Positions 1 through 8,753 of a stretch of 64,000 nucleotides of DNA are shown piece by piece. A program made the translations under genes and the position numbers. This DNA is from an uncultured Bacteroidales bacterium. GTDB lineage: Bacteria > Bacteroidota > Bacteroidia > Bacteroidales > UBA932. The stretch covers positions 62,001 through 126,000 of the forward strand of contig UQMB01000003.1 in assembly GCA_900541925.1 (NCBI GenBank), in the 5' to 3' direction. The notes under the pieces are model-generated. The model was not told the DNA's origin, searched no databases, and was given only the letters and a program-made list of their open reading frames with translations. Positions within the stretch are counted from its first letter, which is position 1. Every line of letters begins with the position of its first letter.

Positions 1-1
1 C

Positions 2-1003
2 TCGGAACTGTGCCGCCAGATTGCGGGTTTCGGAGTGAGGCAACTGGTCCTTTTCGACAATGCCGAGACTCCTATGCACAATCTGCGCCTGGAGCTTGAG
101 GCCAAGTTCCCGAAGCTTGACTTCATATCGGTGATCGGTGACGTGAGGCTCCCGCCGAGGCTGGATTATGCTTTCCGGACCTGGAAACCGCAGGTGGTAT
201 TCCACGCCGCAGCCTACAAGCATGTGCCGCTGATGGAGGAGAACCCTTGCGAGGCCGTGTTCGTCAATGTGGTCGGGTCGCGCAATGTGGCCGACAAATG
301 CGTGGAGTACGGGGTGGACAAGATGGTCATGATCTCCACGGACAAGGCTGTCAACCCGACCAACATCATGGGCTGCACCAAGCGTCTGGCGGAGATATAT
401 GTGCAGAGCCTGGGACTTGCCATAGAAGAGGGCCGTGCCGTCGGCAAGACGAAGTTCGTCACCACGCGCTTCGGCAATGTGCTCGGTTCCAACGGGTCAG
501 TCATCCCGCGCTTCCGTGAGCAGATCGCGTCCGGAGGTCCTGTGACTGTCACGGATCCGAACATAACGCGCTTCTTCATGACCATTCCGGAGGCCTGCCG
601 CCTCGTTATGGAGGCCGCCACGCTGGACATAGCCAACCGCATCTGTGTCTTCGACATGGGTCATCCGGTGAAGATAGACACCCTGGCAAGACGCATGATC
701 GAGCTCTCCGGGCTTGTGCCCGACAAGGACATAGATGTAGTCTACACCGGTCTGCGGCCGGGAGAGAAGCTCTATGAAGAGGTGCTCTCCAATGTGGAGA
801 ACGCCGAGCCTACGGTGCATTCCAAGATCCGCATAGCCAAGGTCCGCCAGTATGACTGGCAGGAGGCCTCGAAAGTCGTCGATACCCTGTATGACCTGAG
901 CAAGGCCGTCAAGATTCCTGACATGGTGAAGCTGATGAAGAAGACGGTGCCGGAGTATATTTCGAACAACTCAAGTTTTTCCAAATACGACAAAAGACAA
1001 TAA
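2..1003 (+). CDS. CapD/FlaA1-type nucleotide-sugar 4,6-dehydratase, C-terminal part (cut by window start)
   Basis: The 5' end lies outside the window. The reading frame is open from base 2 (SELCRQIAGFG), so the GTG at 35 is internal. The visible 333 residues are the soluble extended-SDR domain of the long membrane-anchored CapD/WbpM family, which makes 4-keto-6-deoxy UDP-GlcNAc derivatives for capsule or O-antigen sugars. Seen: KHVPLMEENP, the signature ISTDKAVNPTNIMGCTK, in which Met replaces the usual SDR Tyr (the Ser-Met-Lys arrangement of this family), then TTRFGNVLGSNGSV and GLRPGEKLYEE. The N-terminal transmembrane region and the first glycine motif must lie upstream. The stop overlaps the next ATG by one base, so the two sugar-nucleotide genes are co-transcribed. 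Confidence 0.9.
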   Translation, partial: SELCRQIAGFGVRQLVLFDNAETPMHNLRLELEAKFPKLDFISVIGDVRLPPRLDYAFRTWKPQVVFHAAAYKHVPLMEENPCEAVFVNVVGSRNVADKCVEYGVDKMVMISTDKAVNPTNIMGCTKRLAEIYVQSLGLAIEEGRAVGKTKFVTTRFGNVLGSNGSVIPRFREQIASGGPVTVTDPNITRFFMTIPEACRLVMEAATLDIANRICVFDMGHPVKIDTLARRMIELSGLVPDKDIDVVYTGLRPGEKLYEEVLSNVENAEPTVHSKIRIAKVRQYDWQEASKVVDTLYDLSKAVKIPDMVKLMKKTVPEYISNNSSFSKYDKRQ

Positions 1004-1965
1004 TGAAGGTTCTGGTAACGGGAGCGGCCGGTTTTATAGGCTTCCATCTGTCAAGGCGCCTGCTTGACAGAGGTGATGAAGTGGTAGGCATTGACAATCT
1101 CAACGATTACTATCCGGTCGTCCTGAAAGATGCCAGGCTCGCGGAGCTCTCTCCCTATGAGAAGTTCCGTTTCATAAGGATGGACATCTCCGACAGGGAG
1201 GCGCTTCCGGCGCTGTTCGGGGAGGAGAAGTTCGACTGCGTGGTCAACCTGGCGGCGCAGGCAGGGGTCCGCTATTCCATAGAGAATCCGTGGGCCTATG
1301 TGGACAGCAACCTGGTCGGTTTCGTCAACATACTGGAGTGCTGCCGGCATTTCCCTGTCGGACACCTTGTGTACGCGAGCTCCAGCAGCGTGTATGGAGG
1401 CAACGAGAAGACACCGTTCAGCGAGGAAGACAAGGTGGACAGTCCTGTCAGCCTCTATGCGGCCACCAAGAAGGCGGACGAACTCATGGCCGCCTGTTAC
1501 AGCAAGCTCTACGGCATCCCTGCCACGGGGCTTCGTTTCTTTACTGTATACGGCCCTTGGGGACGGCCGGACATGTCCCCTGTGCTCTTCGCTTCCGCGA
1601 TTATGGAAGGGCGTCCGATCAAGGTCTTCAACAACGGGGACATGATGCGCGACTTCACCTACATCGACGACATAATCGAGGGCGTGGTGCGAGTGATGGA
1701 CAAGGCTCCGTCCGGGAGTGAAGTCTACAACATCGGGTGCAGCCGCCCCGTGCGTCTGATGGACTTCATAAGCGAGATAGAGACGGCGTGCGGCCGTCCG
1801 GCGGAGAAGATAATGATGCCAATGCAGCCGGGTGACGTGTATCAGACTTATGCCGATACCAGTAAACTCGAGCGTGACTTCGGGTACAGGCCCGGGGTGG
1901 CCCTCCATGAGGGGATCAGCAAGTTCATCGACTGGTACAAGTCAGATAAAAACCCGCTAATATGA
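1003..1965 (+). CDS. NAD-dependent epimerase, UDP-glucuronate 4-epimerase-like
   Basis: A 320-residue extended SDR. Seen: the N-terminal Rossmann motif TGAAGFIGFHL, the NDYYPV segment after strand 2 that is typical of UDP-glucuronate 4-epimerases, a Ser-rich active-site strand (YASSSSVYGG) and the catalytic YxxxK in SLYAATKKADE. RFFTVYGPWGRPDM is also characteristic. The likely reaction interconverts UDP-glucuronate and UDP-galacturonate to supply uronic acid for capsule. A related UDP-sugar epimerase activity cannot be excluded. It overlaps the upstream gene by 1 bp and the downstream DUF47 gene by ATGA, so it sits in one transcript with both. Confidence 0.85.
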   Translation: MKVLVTGAAGFIGFHLSRRLLDRGDEVVGIDNLNDYYPVVLKDARLAELSPYEKFRFIRMDISDREALPALFGEEKFDCVVNLAAQAGVRYSIENPWAYVDSNLVGFVNILECCRHFPVGHLVYASSSSVYGGNEKTPFSEEDKVDSPVSLYAATKKADELMAACYSKLYGIPATGLRFFTVYGPWGRPDMSPVLFASAIMEGRPIKVFNNGDMMRDFTYIDDIIEGVVRVMDKAPSGSEVYNIGCSRPVRLMDFISEIETACGRPAEKIMMPMQPGDVYQTYADTSKLERDFGYRPGVALHEGISKFIDWYKSDKNPLI

Positions 1966-2612
1966 AAATTGACAAGTTTCTTCAGTTTTTTGTAGTAAAA
2001 GAGAAACGCTTCTTCCCGCTGTTCGTGCAGTCGGCGGAGAACATCAAGAAGGCCGCCCAGCTGCTTCTTGAGCAGACCAAGGAAGAGGATGCGGATGCAC
2101 GCAGGGACTACTCCCACCGCATCAAGGAGTGTGAGACCATCGGAGACCGTATCACGGACAAGATCATCGACGAGGTGCTCGATGCCGTGGTGACCCCGTT
2201 CGACAGGGAGGACATCCATCAGATGGCGGAGGACATGGACACATTCCTCGACTGCATCCGTGACTGCTCCAAGAAAATCGCCATCTACCAGCCTAAGGAT
2301 CCGAGCCACAAGGTCATCGAGATAGCCGAGTATGTCCTGCGTGACGCAGAGATAATTCTGGAGATAACGGGCCTGCTGGACAACATGCGCGACAAGGCCA
2401 AGGAGCTTGACCGCCTGTGCGACATCATCAAGGAGAATGAACATATCGTCGACGATATCTACGAGTCCTACATGAGCAATCTCTTCGAGTTTGAGAAGGA
2501 TCCTATCGAACTGGTCAAGAAGAAGAACATCATCCAGGCCATAGAAGACACGTCCGATGTGGGGAAAGTTCTCGCCAGCACAGTAAGAAGCATAGTGGTG
2601 AAGTTAGGATAG
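1962..2612 (+). CDS. DUF47 family protein (PhoU-like, phosphate-transport accessory)
   Basis: A 216-residue, all-helical, highly charged protein of the DUF47 (PF01865) type, distantly related to PhoU. Seen: FFVVKEKRFFPLF at the N-terminus, the long amphipathic helix around CETIGDRITDKII, and TPFDREDIHQMAEDMD, which matches the acidic metal-binding region of the family. DUF47 proteins are usually encoded beside PiT transporters and are thought to regulate them. Here the PiT gene starts 4 bp downstream, which supports that role. The start overlaps the epimerase stop (ATGA), so translation is probably coupled to a capsule-sugar gene. Confidence 0.88.
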   Translation: MKIDKFLQFFVVKEKRFFPLFVQSAENIKKAAQLLLEQTKEEDADARRDYSHRIKECETIGDRITDKIIDEVLDAVVTPFDREDIHQMAEDMDTFLDCIRDCSKKIAIYQPKDPSHKVIEIAEYVLRDAEIILEITGLLDNMRDKAKELDRLCDIIKENEHIVDDIYESYMSNLFEFEKDPIELVKKKNIIQAIEDTSDVGKVLASTVRSIVVKLG

Positions 2613-2616
2613 GGAG

Positions 2617-3693
2617 ATGATCGCGATAGTATTCATCACCGCGCTGATCGCCCTCGCGTTCAGTTTCACCAACGGCATGAACGATGCCGCGAACTGCATA
2701 GCCTCGGCCGTAGCCACCAAGGCTCTTCCTCCTAAGGTCGCCGTCGCATGGTCCGCTTTCTGGATCATCTCGGCCCTGTTCTTCTTCGACCTGACCGTCG
2801 CCTCCACCATGGGAAGCGGCATTGTCAGCGAAAGCTGCATCGACGTCTATGTCATATTGGCCGCCCTGCTCGGATCTGTGCTGTGGGTGTTCTTCTGCTC
2901 CAGCTGCGGTCTGCCGATTTCGGCTTCCCATGCCCTGATCGGGGGGCTTATAGGGCCGGTGTGGTTTGTCTACGGAGGCAAGTACCTCGTGATGAGCGGT
3001 ATCATCAAGACATTGGCGTTCATCGTGATAGCCCCTCTTATCGGCATGGTCATGGGCTTTGTGCTCAACTGCCTGTTCCTCTTCCTCTTCCGGAAATGCA
3101 AGGCGCGCAAGACCGACAGGTTCTTCCGTGTCATGCAGATCATATCCTGCGCGGAGTTCTCGATGGGATTCGGTGCCAATGACGGGCAGAAGACGATGGG
3201 AATCATAGCCGTGCTGCTCGCTTCCGCCTGCGCTTCAAATCCGGACAATGCCGTGCTGAACTTCCTGTATGCCGGCCCTCTGGAGGAGGCAGTCGCCGCC
3301 GGGCACACCGGCTTCTTCGTGCCTCTCTGGCTGGAACTGCTGTGCTACGGACTCATCGCGCTCGGCACGGTCACCGGCGGCTGGAAAGTCATCCGCACGC
3401 TGGGCGACGGCCTGAGCAAACTGACCCCGATGCAGGGATTCTGCGCTGAAGGCTCAGGTGCGGCAACCCTCATAATGACAGCTCTTTTCGGCATACCTGT
3501 CAGCACCACGCACACCATCACCGGTTCCATAATCGGTACCGGTCTCACGAGGGGAGTGAAGAGTGTCAAGTGGGTGACGGCCAAGAATATAGTGGTAGCC
3601 TGGGTGATTACCATCCCGGCCGTCCTGCTCATCTCAGGGCTTCTCTACCTGATGATGGTAAACTGGTTCGGCGCCCCCGTCAAAGTATTCTGA
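2617..3693 (+). CDS. Inorganic phosphate transporter, PiT family
   Basis: A 358-residue polytopic membrane protein of the PiT/PHO-4 family (PF01384). These carriers import phosphate, often as a metal-phosphate complex, with protons or sodium. The two inverted family signatures are visible: FSFTNGMNDAANCIA near the N-terminus, and FGANDGQKTMG near residue 190. PVSTTHTITGSIIGTG is the conserved C-terminal helix. It follows DUF47 by 4 bp, the usual arrangement. The last 60 bases run into the 3' end of the opposing amidase gene, so the two genes overlap tail to tail with no room for a terminator between them. Confidence 0.95.
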   Translation: MIAIVFITALIALAFSFTNGMNDAANCIASAVATKALPPKVAVAWSAFWIISALFFFDLTVASTMGSGIVSESCIDVYVILAALLGSVLWVFFCSSCGLPISASHALIGGLIGPVWFVYGGKYLVMSGIIKTLAFIVIAPLIGMVMGFVLNCLFLFLFRKCKARKTDRFFRVMQIISCAEFSMGFGANDGQKTMGIIAVLLASACASNPDNAVLNFLYAGPLEEAVAAGHTGFFVPLWLELLCYGLIALGTVTGGWKVIRTLGDGLSKLTPMQGFCAEGSGAATLIMTALFGIPVSTTHTITGSIIGTGLTRGVKSVKWVTAKNIVVAWVITIPAVLLISGLLYLMMVNWFGAPVKVF

Positions 3694-6516
3694 CACAGTC
3701 CTGAATACATTTAGCCTGTCGTCCTCGTCGAGCAGAGTCTCCACGGGGACGGCAATCGCTATGACCCTGTATCCGGGCGCGCTGCAATATGTCGCGGCCG
3801 CATAGGAAGTGCGCGGGTAGCGGAGCCACACGCCGGCGTCTTTCCGGGACGGGAATATGCCGTCAGGGTTCTCCACGCAGTAGATTTCTTCGTTGAGCGT
3901 GTGCGAGTAGCGCATCCCTCCGATTACACCGCCTCTGCTGCCGCTCGGGGTGCTGAGCCTGTAGCCCAGCATGGTCGCCGCGAAATCCCTCGCCTTGGCG
4001 TCTCCGTCCGAGGCGATGTCCGCTCCGGAAATCAGCAGATTGCAGCCCTGGCCGAGCCTGATTGCCAGCGCGTCCTGCAGTTCATCCGTGAATACGGGGT
4101 ACTTCCCGCCGCCCTGCTTGCCGCAGATGAGGTCTATGAACCCGGCCCCGGCAGTCCCCCCGCAGAACGCCTCGACTGACATCGAGAAGAACGGGTGCCC
4201 CAGTTTGAGCAGGGCCTTCCCGTGTATGTACGGATAGTCAAAGGTGTTGCCGGCGATGATTTCGCCCGCCCTGTCTTCGTGGCTCGCTCCGAATCCCGGG
4301 TAGTCGTTGTCTATGAACTCAAGGCTCCGGTCGAACTCGTAATTCTCGCCTATATAACTGATGTCCTTGATATAAGGGACGCCTCCGTCTCTGCGGCCGT
4401 CGAATCCGGCGTACTGCTCCCCGTCTATCCATGCCGGGGCTGAGACTCTGTAGAAATTGTTGACTATCAGTACTGTATCCTTCTGCTCCCGCGTTTCTGG
4501 CAGGCCGGCTGAGAGAATCTCTGAAGGGAAGCTCCGCCCGCCGTCGTTGTAGGCCACCACCTTGTAGCTGTAGATGTGTCCCCTGTTGACCGGCAGTTCG
4601 ATGTGCGTGTCCCGTGTGCGGACTCCGGAGTTGAACGCCCCTCCGTCCTTGCGGGTGTAGACTATGTATCCTTCGCTCGTCGCCGTCGGTTCCTTGTCGT
4701 CTTCTGTCGGCTGCCATTCCAGCCGGACCTTGTCATCGCCGGTGAATGTGGCGCTGAAAGCGTGTACCGGGAGCGGCTGCACCATATAAGGGCAGTTGTA
4801 GTATTCGCTGAGGGTCTTGAGTATGCCTTTATATACGGCGCGGCAGACATCGAAGCGGAAGGCCGGGTCGAGCCCGTACTTCATGTCCGCGAAGTTCTGG
4901 TGGCTCAGAAGTTCGAGGATCATCGCCGGGATTCCGGGGGTGCGGCATTCGCTGTAGCTCTTGTCCCAGAGTCCGCGGCGCGCCCAGTCCGGATTGAAGT
5001 CGGAGCGTATGTCGTTCACCACCTGGCTCTGCACATAGTCGCAGAGCAGCCTGCTGATTATCCTGTCCCTGCCGTCGGAGAACTCCCTCTCCCCGTCGCA
5101 GCGGAGAGTGTATATGGCCAGTGTCCCTATGGTCGAGTCGGCCTGTGCCGCGCCCGCATCGGTGTGGAAGGCGAAGGCGAGGTCGAACGGGATGCCCTTC
5201 TGCTCGGTCATCATGGCTGTCCACTTCCCCCTGGATGCGAAGTCGTTGGTGTAGTCAGTGTCCCAGCCCCTGGTGACGGTGCTGTCAGCCCCGGCCCACT
5301 GCATCCAGTAGTGCGCCCCCTCGGCTGAACTTGCCATCCCTGAGGTCTTGCCGCCCCGCTCCAGCTTGCCCATCCCGCCTCCTATCTTTACGGCGTCGGC
5401 GGTGACGCTGCTGCCCTCTTCACCCCTGTTGTCGAGGCTCACCCAGGCAGGGGCGCCAGGGGCGAATTCGAATGTGCCCAGGTATACCCATGTGCCGCCG
5501 CCGCGCCTCTGGTTCACGGTGAACTCCGTCTGACCGCCGAGGTGCCTGACTGTGTAGTGCGCTGCGGTGGAACTGTTATCCAGAGTCTTGTAGGCCACAT
5601 AGACGGCGTATTCTCCTCTCTTGCTTATCTCCGCGCTCCATCTGGCTCTTGCGTCGGCCTTGTCGCCTGAGCACTGCGCGCTGCGTGCCGTGCCGGCATT
5701 GAACGGGGTGTCGGAGAACGAGTAGACCCTCTTCAGGTCGGCGAACCCCTCTCCGGCGTCGGCCCAGTCGCCTCTCTCGCTGTATTTGCCGTCTTTGCGT
5801 GTCAGGGAGTCCCTCTCCCCGTCGAACGACGGGTCATTGTCGATTATGAACTCCTCCCTCTGGATGTCCCTCTCACGGGGAGTCATCACATAGGCTCCGG
5901 CGTTCTCCAGCATGGGGATGAGGAAGGGGAGCACGAAACTCTGCGTCAGCATGTCTTCCACCGTGCGGTGCATTGGCGCCCTCTGCCACATCCACATGTC
6001 CCTGCCCTCGTCATAGTATCTGCCGTGGCTCTGCCATAGGGCTATGTATCTGCCGTCAAGGCCTTTGGAGTATTTCCTGGCCCCCACCCTCCGTACGAAT
6101 CCCGGGTCGGCCCCGCGAGGGTCGGCTATGCTTCTGGAGTATCTGGTCGGCTGTCCGTCATTGCCGACCTGCGGGAGCACAAGATCCTGGAGGCGGTAGC
6201 GGTTGGTGTAGATTTCGCCGGGTTCCCACTTGCCTCCCAGAGCGCGCATCTCCGAAGTGAGCTCGCGGCGGAACCACTCCAGATCTCCGTTGTACCAGGG
6301 GTAATATGAGAGTTCGGGGGAGAAATACAGGTCGAGTTTCGAGCCGCGCGCGACGACCCTGTTCATCTTGAGTTTCTGGTCGACTCCCGTGTGCGCGAGA
6401 AGCCTGATTCTCAGCGTGTCGCATAGCGGTCCGAAGTCCCTCGCCCTCGGAGTGGCCGCCATGTCCGGGGAGCCGAGCAGGCTCAGCAGGAAGACTATGG
6501 GGAGGAGCCGTCTCAT
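3634..6516 (-). CDS. Secreted amidase-like protein with golvesin and FN3 domains
   Basis: A 960-residue exported protein (signal peptide MRRLLPIVFLLSLLG) of the group often annotated as xanthan lyase in Bacteroidota. It looks like an N-acetylmuramoyl-L-alanine amidase (Amidase_3) fold split by an insert. Candidate metal or catalytic residues are His in LWQSHGRYYD (about 165), His in LAFAFHTDAG (about 448) and Glu in PAMILELLSHQ (about 532). The segment from about 255 to 380, ending SSVTADAVKIGGG, is a golvesin C-terminal-like domain. An FN3-like domain follows (about 575-680, KVRLEWQPTED to YKVVAYNDGG), then an unrecognised C-terminal domain of about 270 residues. The role is probably peptidoglycan or envelope hydrolysis. 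Its start overlaps the VanZ-like gene by ATGA. Confidence 0.8.
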   Translation of the reverse strand: MRRLLPIVFLLSLLGSPDMAATPRARDFGPLCDTLRIRLLAHTGVDQKLKMNRVVARGSKLDLYFSPELSYYPWYNGDLEWFRRELTSEMRALGGKWEPGEIYTNRYRLQDLVLPQVGNDGQPTRYSRSIADPRGADPGFVRRVGARKYSKGLDGRYIALWQSHGRYYDEGRDMWMWQRAPMHRTVEDMLTQSFVLPFLIPMLENAGAYVMTPRERDIQREEFIIDNDPSFDGERDSLTRKDGKYSERGDWADAGEGFADLKRVYSFSDTPFNAGTARSAQCSGDKADARARWSAEISKRGEYAVYVAYKTLDNSSTAAHYTVRHLGGQTEFTVNQRRGGGTWVYLGTFEFAPGAPAWVSLDNRGEEGSSVTADAVKIGGGMGKLERGGKTSGMASSAEGAHYWMQWAGADSTVTRGWDTDYTNDFASRGKWTAMMTEQKGIPFDLAFAFHTDAGAAQADSTIGTLAIYTLRCDGEREFSDGRDRIISRLLCDYVQSQVVNDIRSDFNPDWARRGLWDKSYSECRTPGIPAMILELLSHQNFADMKYGLDPAFRFDVCRAVYKGILKTLSEYYNCPYMVQPLPVHAFSATFTGDDKVRLEWQPTEDDKEPTATSEGYIVYTRKDGGAFNSGVRTRDTHIELPVNRGHIYSYKVVAYNDGGRSFPSEILSAGLPETREQKDTVLIVNNFYRVSAPAWIDGEQYAGFDGRRDGGVPYIKDISYIGENYEFDRSLEFIDNDYPGFGASHEDRAGEIIAGNTFDYPYIHGKALLKLGHPFFSMSVEAFCGGTAGAGFIDLICGKQGGGKYPVFTDELQDALAIRLGQGCNLLISGADIASDGDAKARDFAATMLGYRLSTPSGSRGGVIGGMRYSHTLNEEIYCVENPDGIFPSRKDAGVWLRYPRTSYAAATYCSAPGYRVIAIAVPVETLLDEDDRLNVFRTVSEYFDGGAEPVYHHQVEKP

Positions 6517-6920
6517 CTTTTGGCTTTCTTGTACAGGCAGAAGTTGATGATGAACACCAGGACGGTGGCTATGACTATGGCGAGGCAGTCCGCCTCGAAG
6601 TCACGTATGTCCTCGCTGCGGTATGGCAGAGTCCCCTGTATGATCTCGGTCAGGCCGGCGAAGATGCAGGCTATGGAGCATATGCACAGCAGGGAGACGG
6701 ACGACCTGCCCGGGGAGAGCGGCTCCTTGTTGAATGCGAAGAAACCGATCAGCGGGGCGGGGAAGAACATCCCGAAATGCACGACCTTGTCCAGAGGTAT
6801 GCCCAGCAGGCTCTTCTGGATGTCGGGCAGGTCGTTGAAGTTGCCGAAGCACAGATATGCCACACCGACCATGTAGACCAGGAGCAGAATCCTGAATATG
6901 CTATAGAGTCTGCATTTCAT
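6513..6920 (-). CDS. VanZ-like membrane protein
   Basis: A 135-residue membrane protein with four predicted hydrophobic segments. The segment LDKVVHFGMFFPAPLIGFF matches the D-K-x-x-H-F core of VanZ-like proteins (PF04892). The biochemical role of the family is not settled; some members affect glycopeptide resistance. It lies between the MsbA-type exporter (20-bp overlap) and the amidase (4-bp ATGA overlap), so all three are translated from one message and a cell-envelope role is likely. Confidence 0.8.
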   Translation of the reverse strand: MKCRLYSIFRILLLVYMVGVAYLCFGNFNDLPDIQKSLLGIPLDKVVHFGMFFPAPLIGFFAFNKEPLSPGRSSVSLLCICSIACIFAGLTEIIQGTLPYRSEDIRDFEADCLAIVIATVLVFIINFCLYKKAKR

Positions 6921-8730
6921 AGAGTTTCCTATAATAACCGTCCAACTCGATCAGCTCGTCGTGCCGTCCTCTCTCGACTATGAGCCCCTCGTTCATCACG
7001 ATGATCTCGTCCGCCTTCTTGACGGTGCTGAGCCTGTGGGCGATGGAGATGGTCGTGCGGTTGCTCATCAGATAGTCAAGGGCATCCTGCACCATCCTCT
7101 CGGATTCGGTGTCCAGGGAGGCCGTGGCCTCGTCGAGTATGAGTATCGGAGGGTTCTTGAGTATGGCCCGCGCGATGCTGATGCGCTGTCTCTGCCCGCC
7201 GGAGAGCATCACGCCCCTGTCTCCTATGCAGGTGTCGTACCCTTCCGGCTTGGTGATTATGAACTCGTGGGCGTTGGCGATCTTGGCCGCAGCCACCACC
7301 TGCTCCATCGTGGCGTTCTCCACGCCGAAGGCGATGTTGTTGAATATGGTGTCGTTGAACAGGATCGGGTCCTGGTTGACATTGCCCATCAGGGCGCGCA
7401 GGTCGCGTGTGCTGACGTCGCGGATGTCGATGCCGTCTATGCTGATGCTCCCTTCATCCGGGTCATAGAAGCGCGGGATGAGGTCCGCGAGGGTCGATTT
7501 CCCGGCTCCGCTCGCCCCGACAATGGCCACATTGTGCCCCTTCGGTATGGTGAGGTCGATGCCGTGCAGGACTTCCCGGCCGCTCTCGTATCTGAAATGC
7601 ACGTTCCTGAATTCTATGCTCTTCTCGAATGACTTGAGGCTGACCGGCCTGGACGGCTCCGCGATGTTGTTCTCGGCGTCGAGGATGACATTGATCCTGT
7701 CCATTGACGCGAGGCCCTTCGGAATGCTGTAGGCTGCCTTGGAGAGGTCTTTGATAGGCTGTATCACGCTGTAGAGTATGGCCATGTAGGCCATGAATGA
7801 AGGGGCGTCTATCACCGCATGGTCGCCGAGGATGAGGGTGCCCCCGAACCAGAGCACGATGGCTATCATCACCGAGCCGAGCAGTTCGCTCACAGGGTGG
7901 GCGCTTGACTGGCGGATCGCGACGCGGGTGTTCTTGCTGCGCATCGCCTCCGTGATGGCCCCGAACCTGGAAGACATCTTCTTCTCCGCGAGGAAGGCCT
8001 TGATTATCCTGAGTCCCCCGAGGGTTTCCTCCACCTGGCTCATGGTGTCGCTCCAGTAGCGCTGCGCCTCGGTGGACTGCGCCTTGAGCTTGCGTCCTAT
8101 AAGGCTCATCACGCCTATCATCGCCGGGGCGAAGAGCACCGTGAACAGGGTGAGTTCCCAGGACATGCGGCAGAGCACTCCGAGATAGATGAGGATCAGG
8201 ATGGGGTTCTTTATCAGCATCTCTATGGTGCTGGAGATGGAGTTCTCCACTTCCTGCACGTCTCCGCTTATGCGGGCTATGATGTCGCCCTTGCGCTCCT
8301 GGCTGAAGAAGCCGAGCGGCAGGGAGAGTATCTTGTCGTAGATCTGCACGCGCATGTCCTTGACCACGCCGGTGCGTATCGGCACCATCACTGCGGCCGC
8401 TCCGAAGTAGCAGGCTGTCTTGACTATGACGATGGCGCAGAATACGAGGCAGAGCATCAGCAGCACGCGGCTTGCCCCGAATGTCCCGATGAAACTGGAT
8501 ACATAGAAGTAGGCGTTGTTCGTGATCTCATTGAAAGGCATTCCCTTGTGCCAGGGGATGAACTCGTATGTGTGGTCTCCGACATTGAAGAGAATCTGGA
8601 GGATTGGGATGAGGAGCGAGAACGAGAATACATTGAACACGGCGGAGAGTATGTTCATCAACACGGACCCCGCCACGTATTTCCTGTAGGGAGCGACATA
8701 GCGCTTGAGTATTTGCCAGAATTCCTTCAT
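6901..8730 (-). CDS. ABC transporter, MsbA-type fused permease/ATPase
   Basis: A 609-residue half-transporter: six transmembrane helices in residues 1-330, then an ATPase domain. Seen: Walker A GASGAGKST, signature LSGGQRQR, Walker B ILILDEATASLD and the switch His in SIAHRLSTVKKAD. The type I exporter domain with SLPLGFFSQERKGDI resembles MsbA, the lipid A-core flippase, but other lipid or peptide exporters share this architecture. It has its own -7 box (TACCTTTG on the minus strand, 8738..8745), only 7 nt before the ATG. The metallohydrolase gene ends 23 bp upstream. Confidence 0.88.
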   Translation of the reverse strand: MKEFWQILKRYVAPYRKYVAGSVLMNILSAVFNVFSFSLLIPILQILFNVGDHTYEFIPWHKGMPFNEITNNAYFYVSSFIGTFGASRVLLMLCLVFCAIVIVKTACYFGAAAVMVPIRTGVVKDMRVQIYDKILSLPLGFFSQERKGDIIARISGDVQEVENSISSTIEMLIKNPILILIYLGVLCRMSWELTLFTVLFAPAMIGVMSLIGRKLKAQSTEAQRYWSDTMSQVEETLGGLRIIKAFLAEKKMSSRFGAITEAMRSKNTRVAIRQSSAHPVSELLGSVMIAIVLWFGGTLILGDHAVIDAPSFMAYMAILYSVIQPIKDLSKAAYSIPKGLASMDRINVILDAENNIAEPSRPVSLKSFEKSIEFRNVHFRYESGREVLHGIDLTIPKGHNVAIVGASGAGKSTLADLIPRFYDPDEGSISIDGIDIRDVSTRDLRALMGNVNQDPILFNDTIFNNIAFGVENATMEQVVAAAKIANAHEFIITKPEGYDTCIGDRGVMLSGGQRQRISIARAILKNPPILILDEATASLDTESERMVQDALDYLMSNRTTISIAHRLSTVKKADEIIVMNEGLIVERGRHDELIELDGYYRKLYEMQTL

Positions 8731-8737
8731 AAGGAAG

Positions 8738-8745
8738 CAAAGGTA
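8738..8745 (-). promoter_or_regulatory. -7 promoter box for the MsbA-type gene
   Basis: Minus-strand TACCTTTG fits the Bacteroidota -7 consensus TAnnTTTG. Only 7 nt separate it from the ATG, so any transcript from it would have almost no leader. No TTTG at the standard 19-21 nt spacing was seen. Confidence 0.45.
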
Positions 8746-8753
8746 ACAATAAA

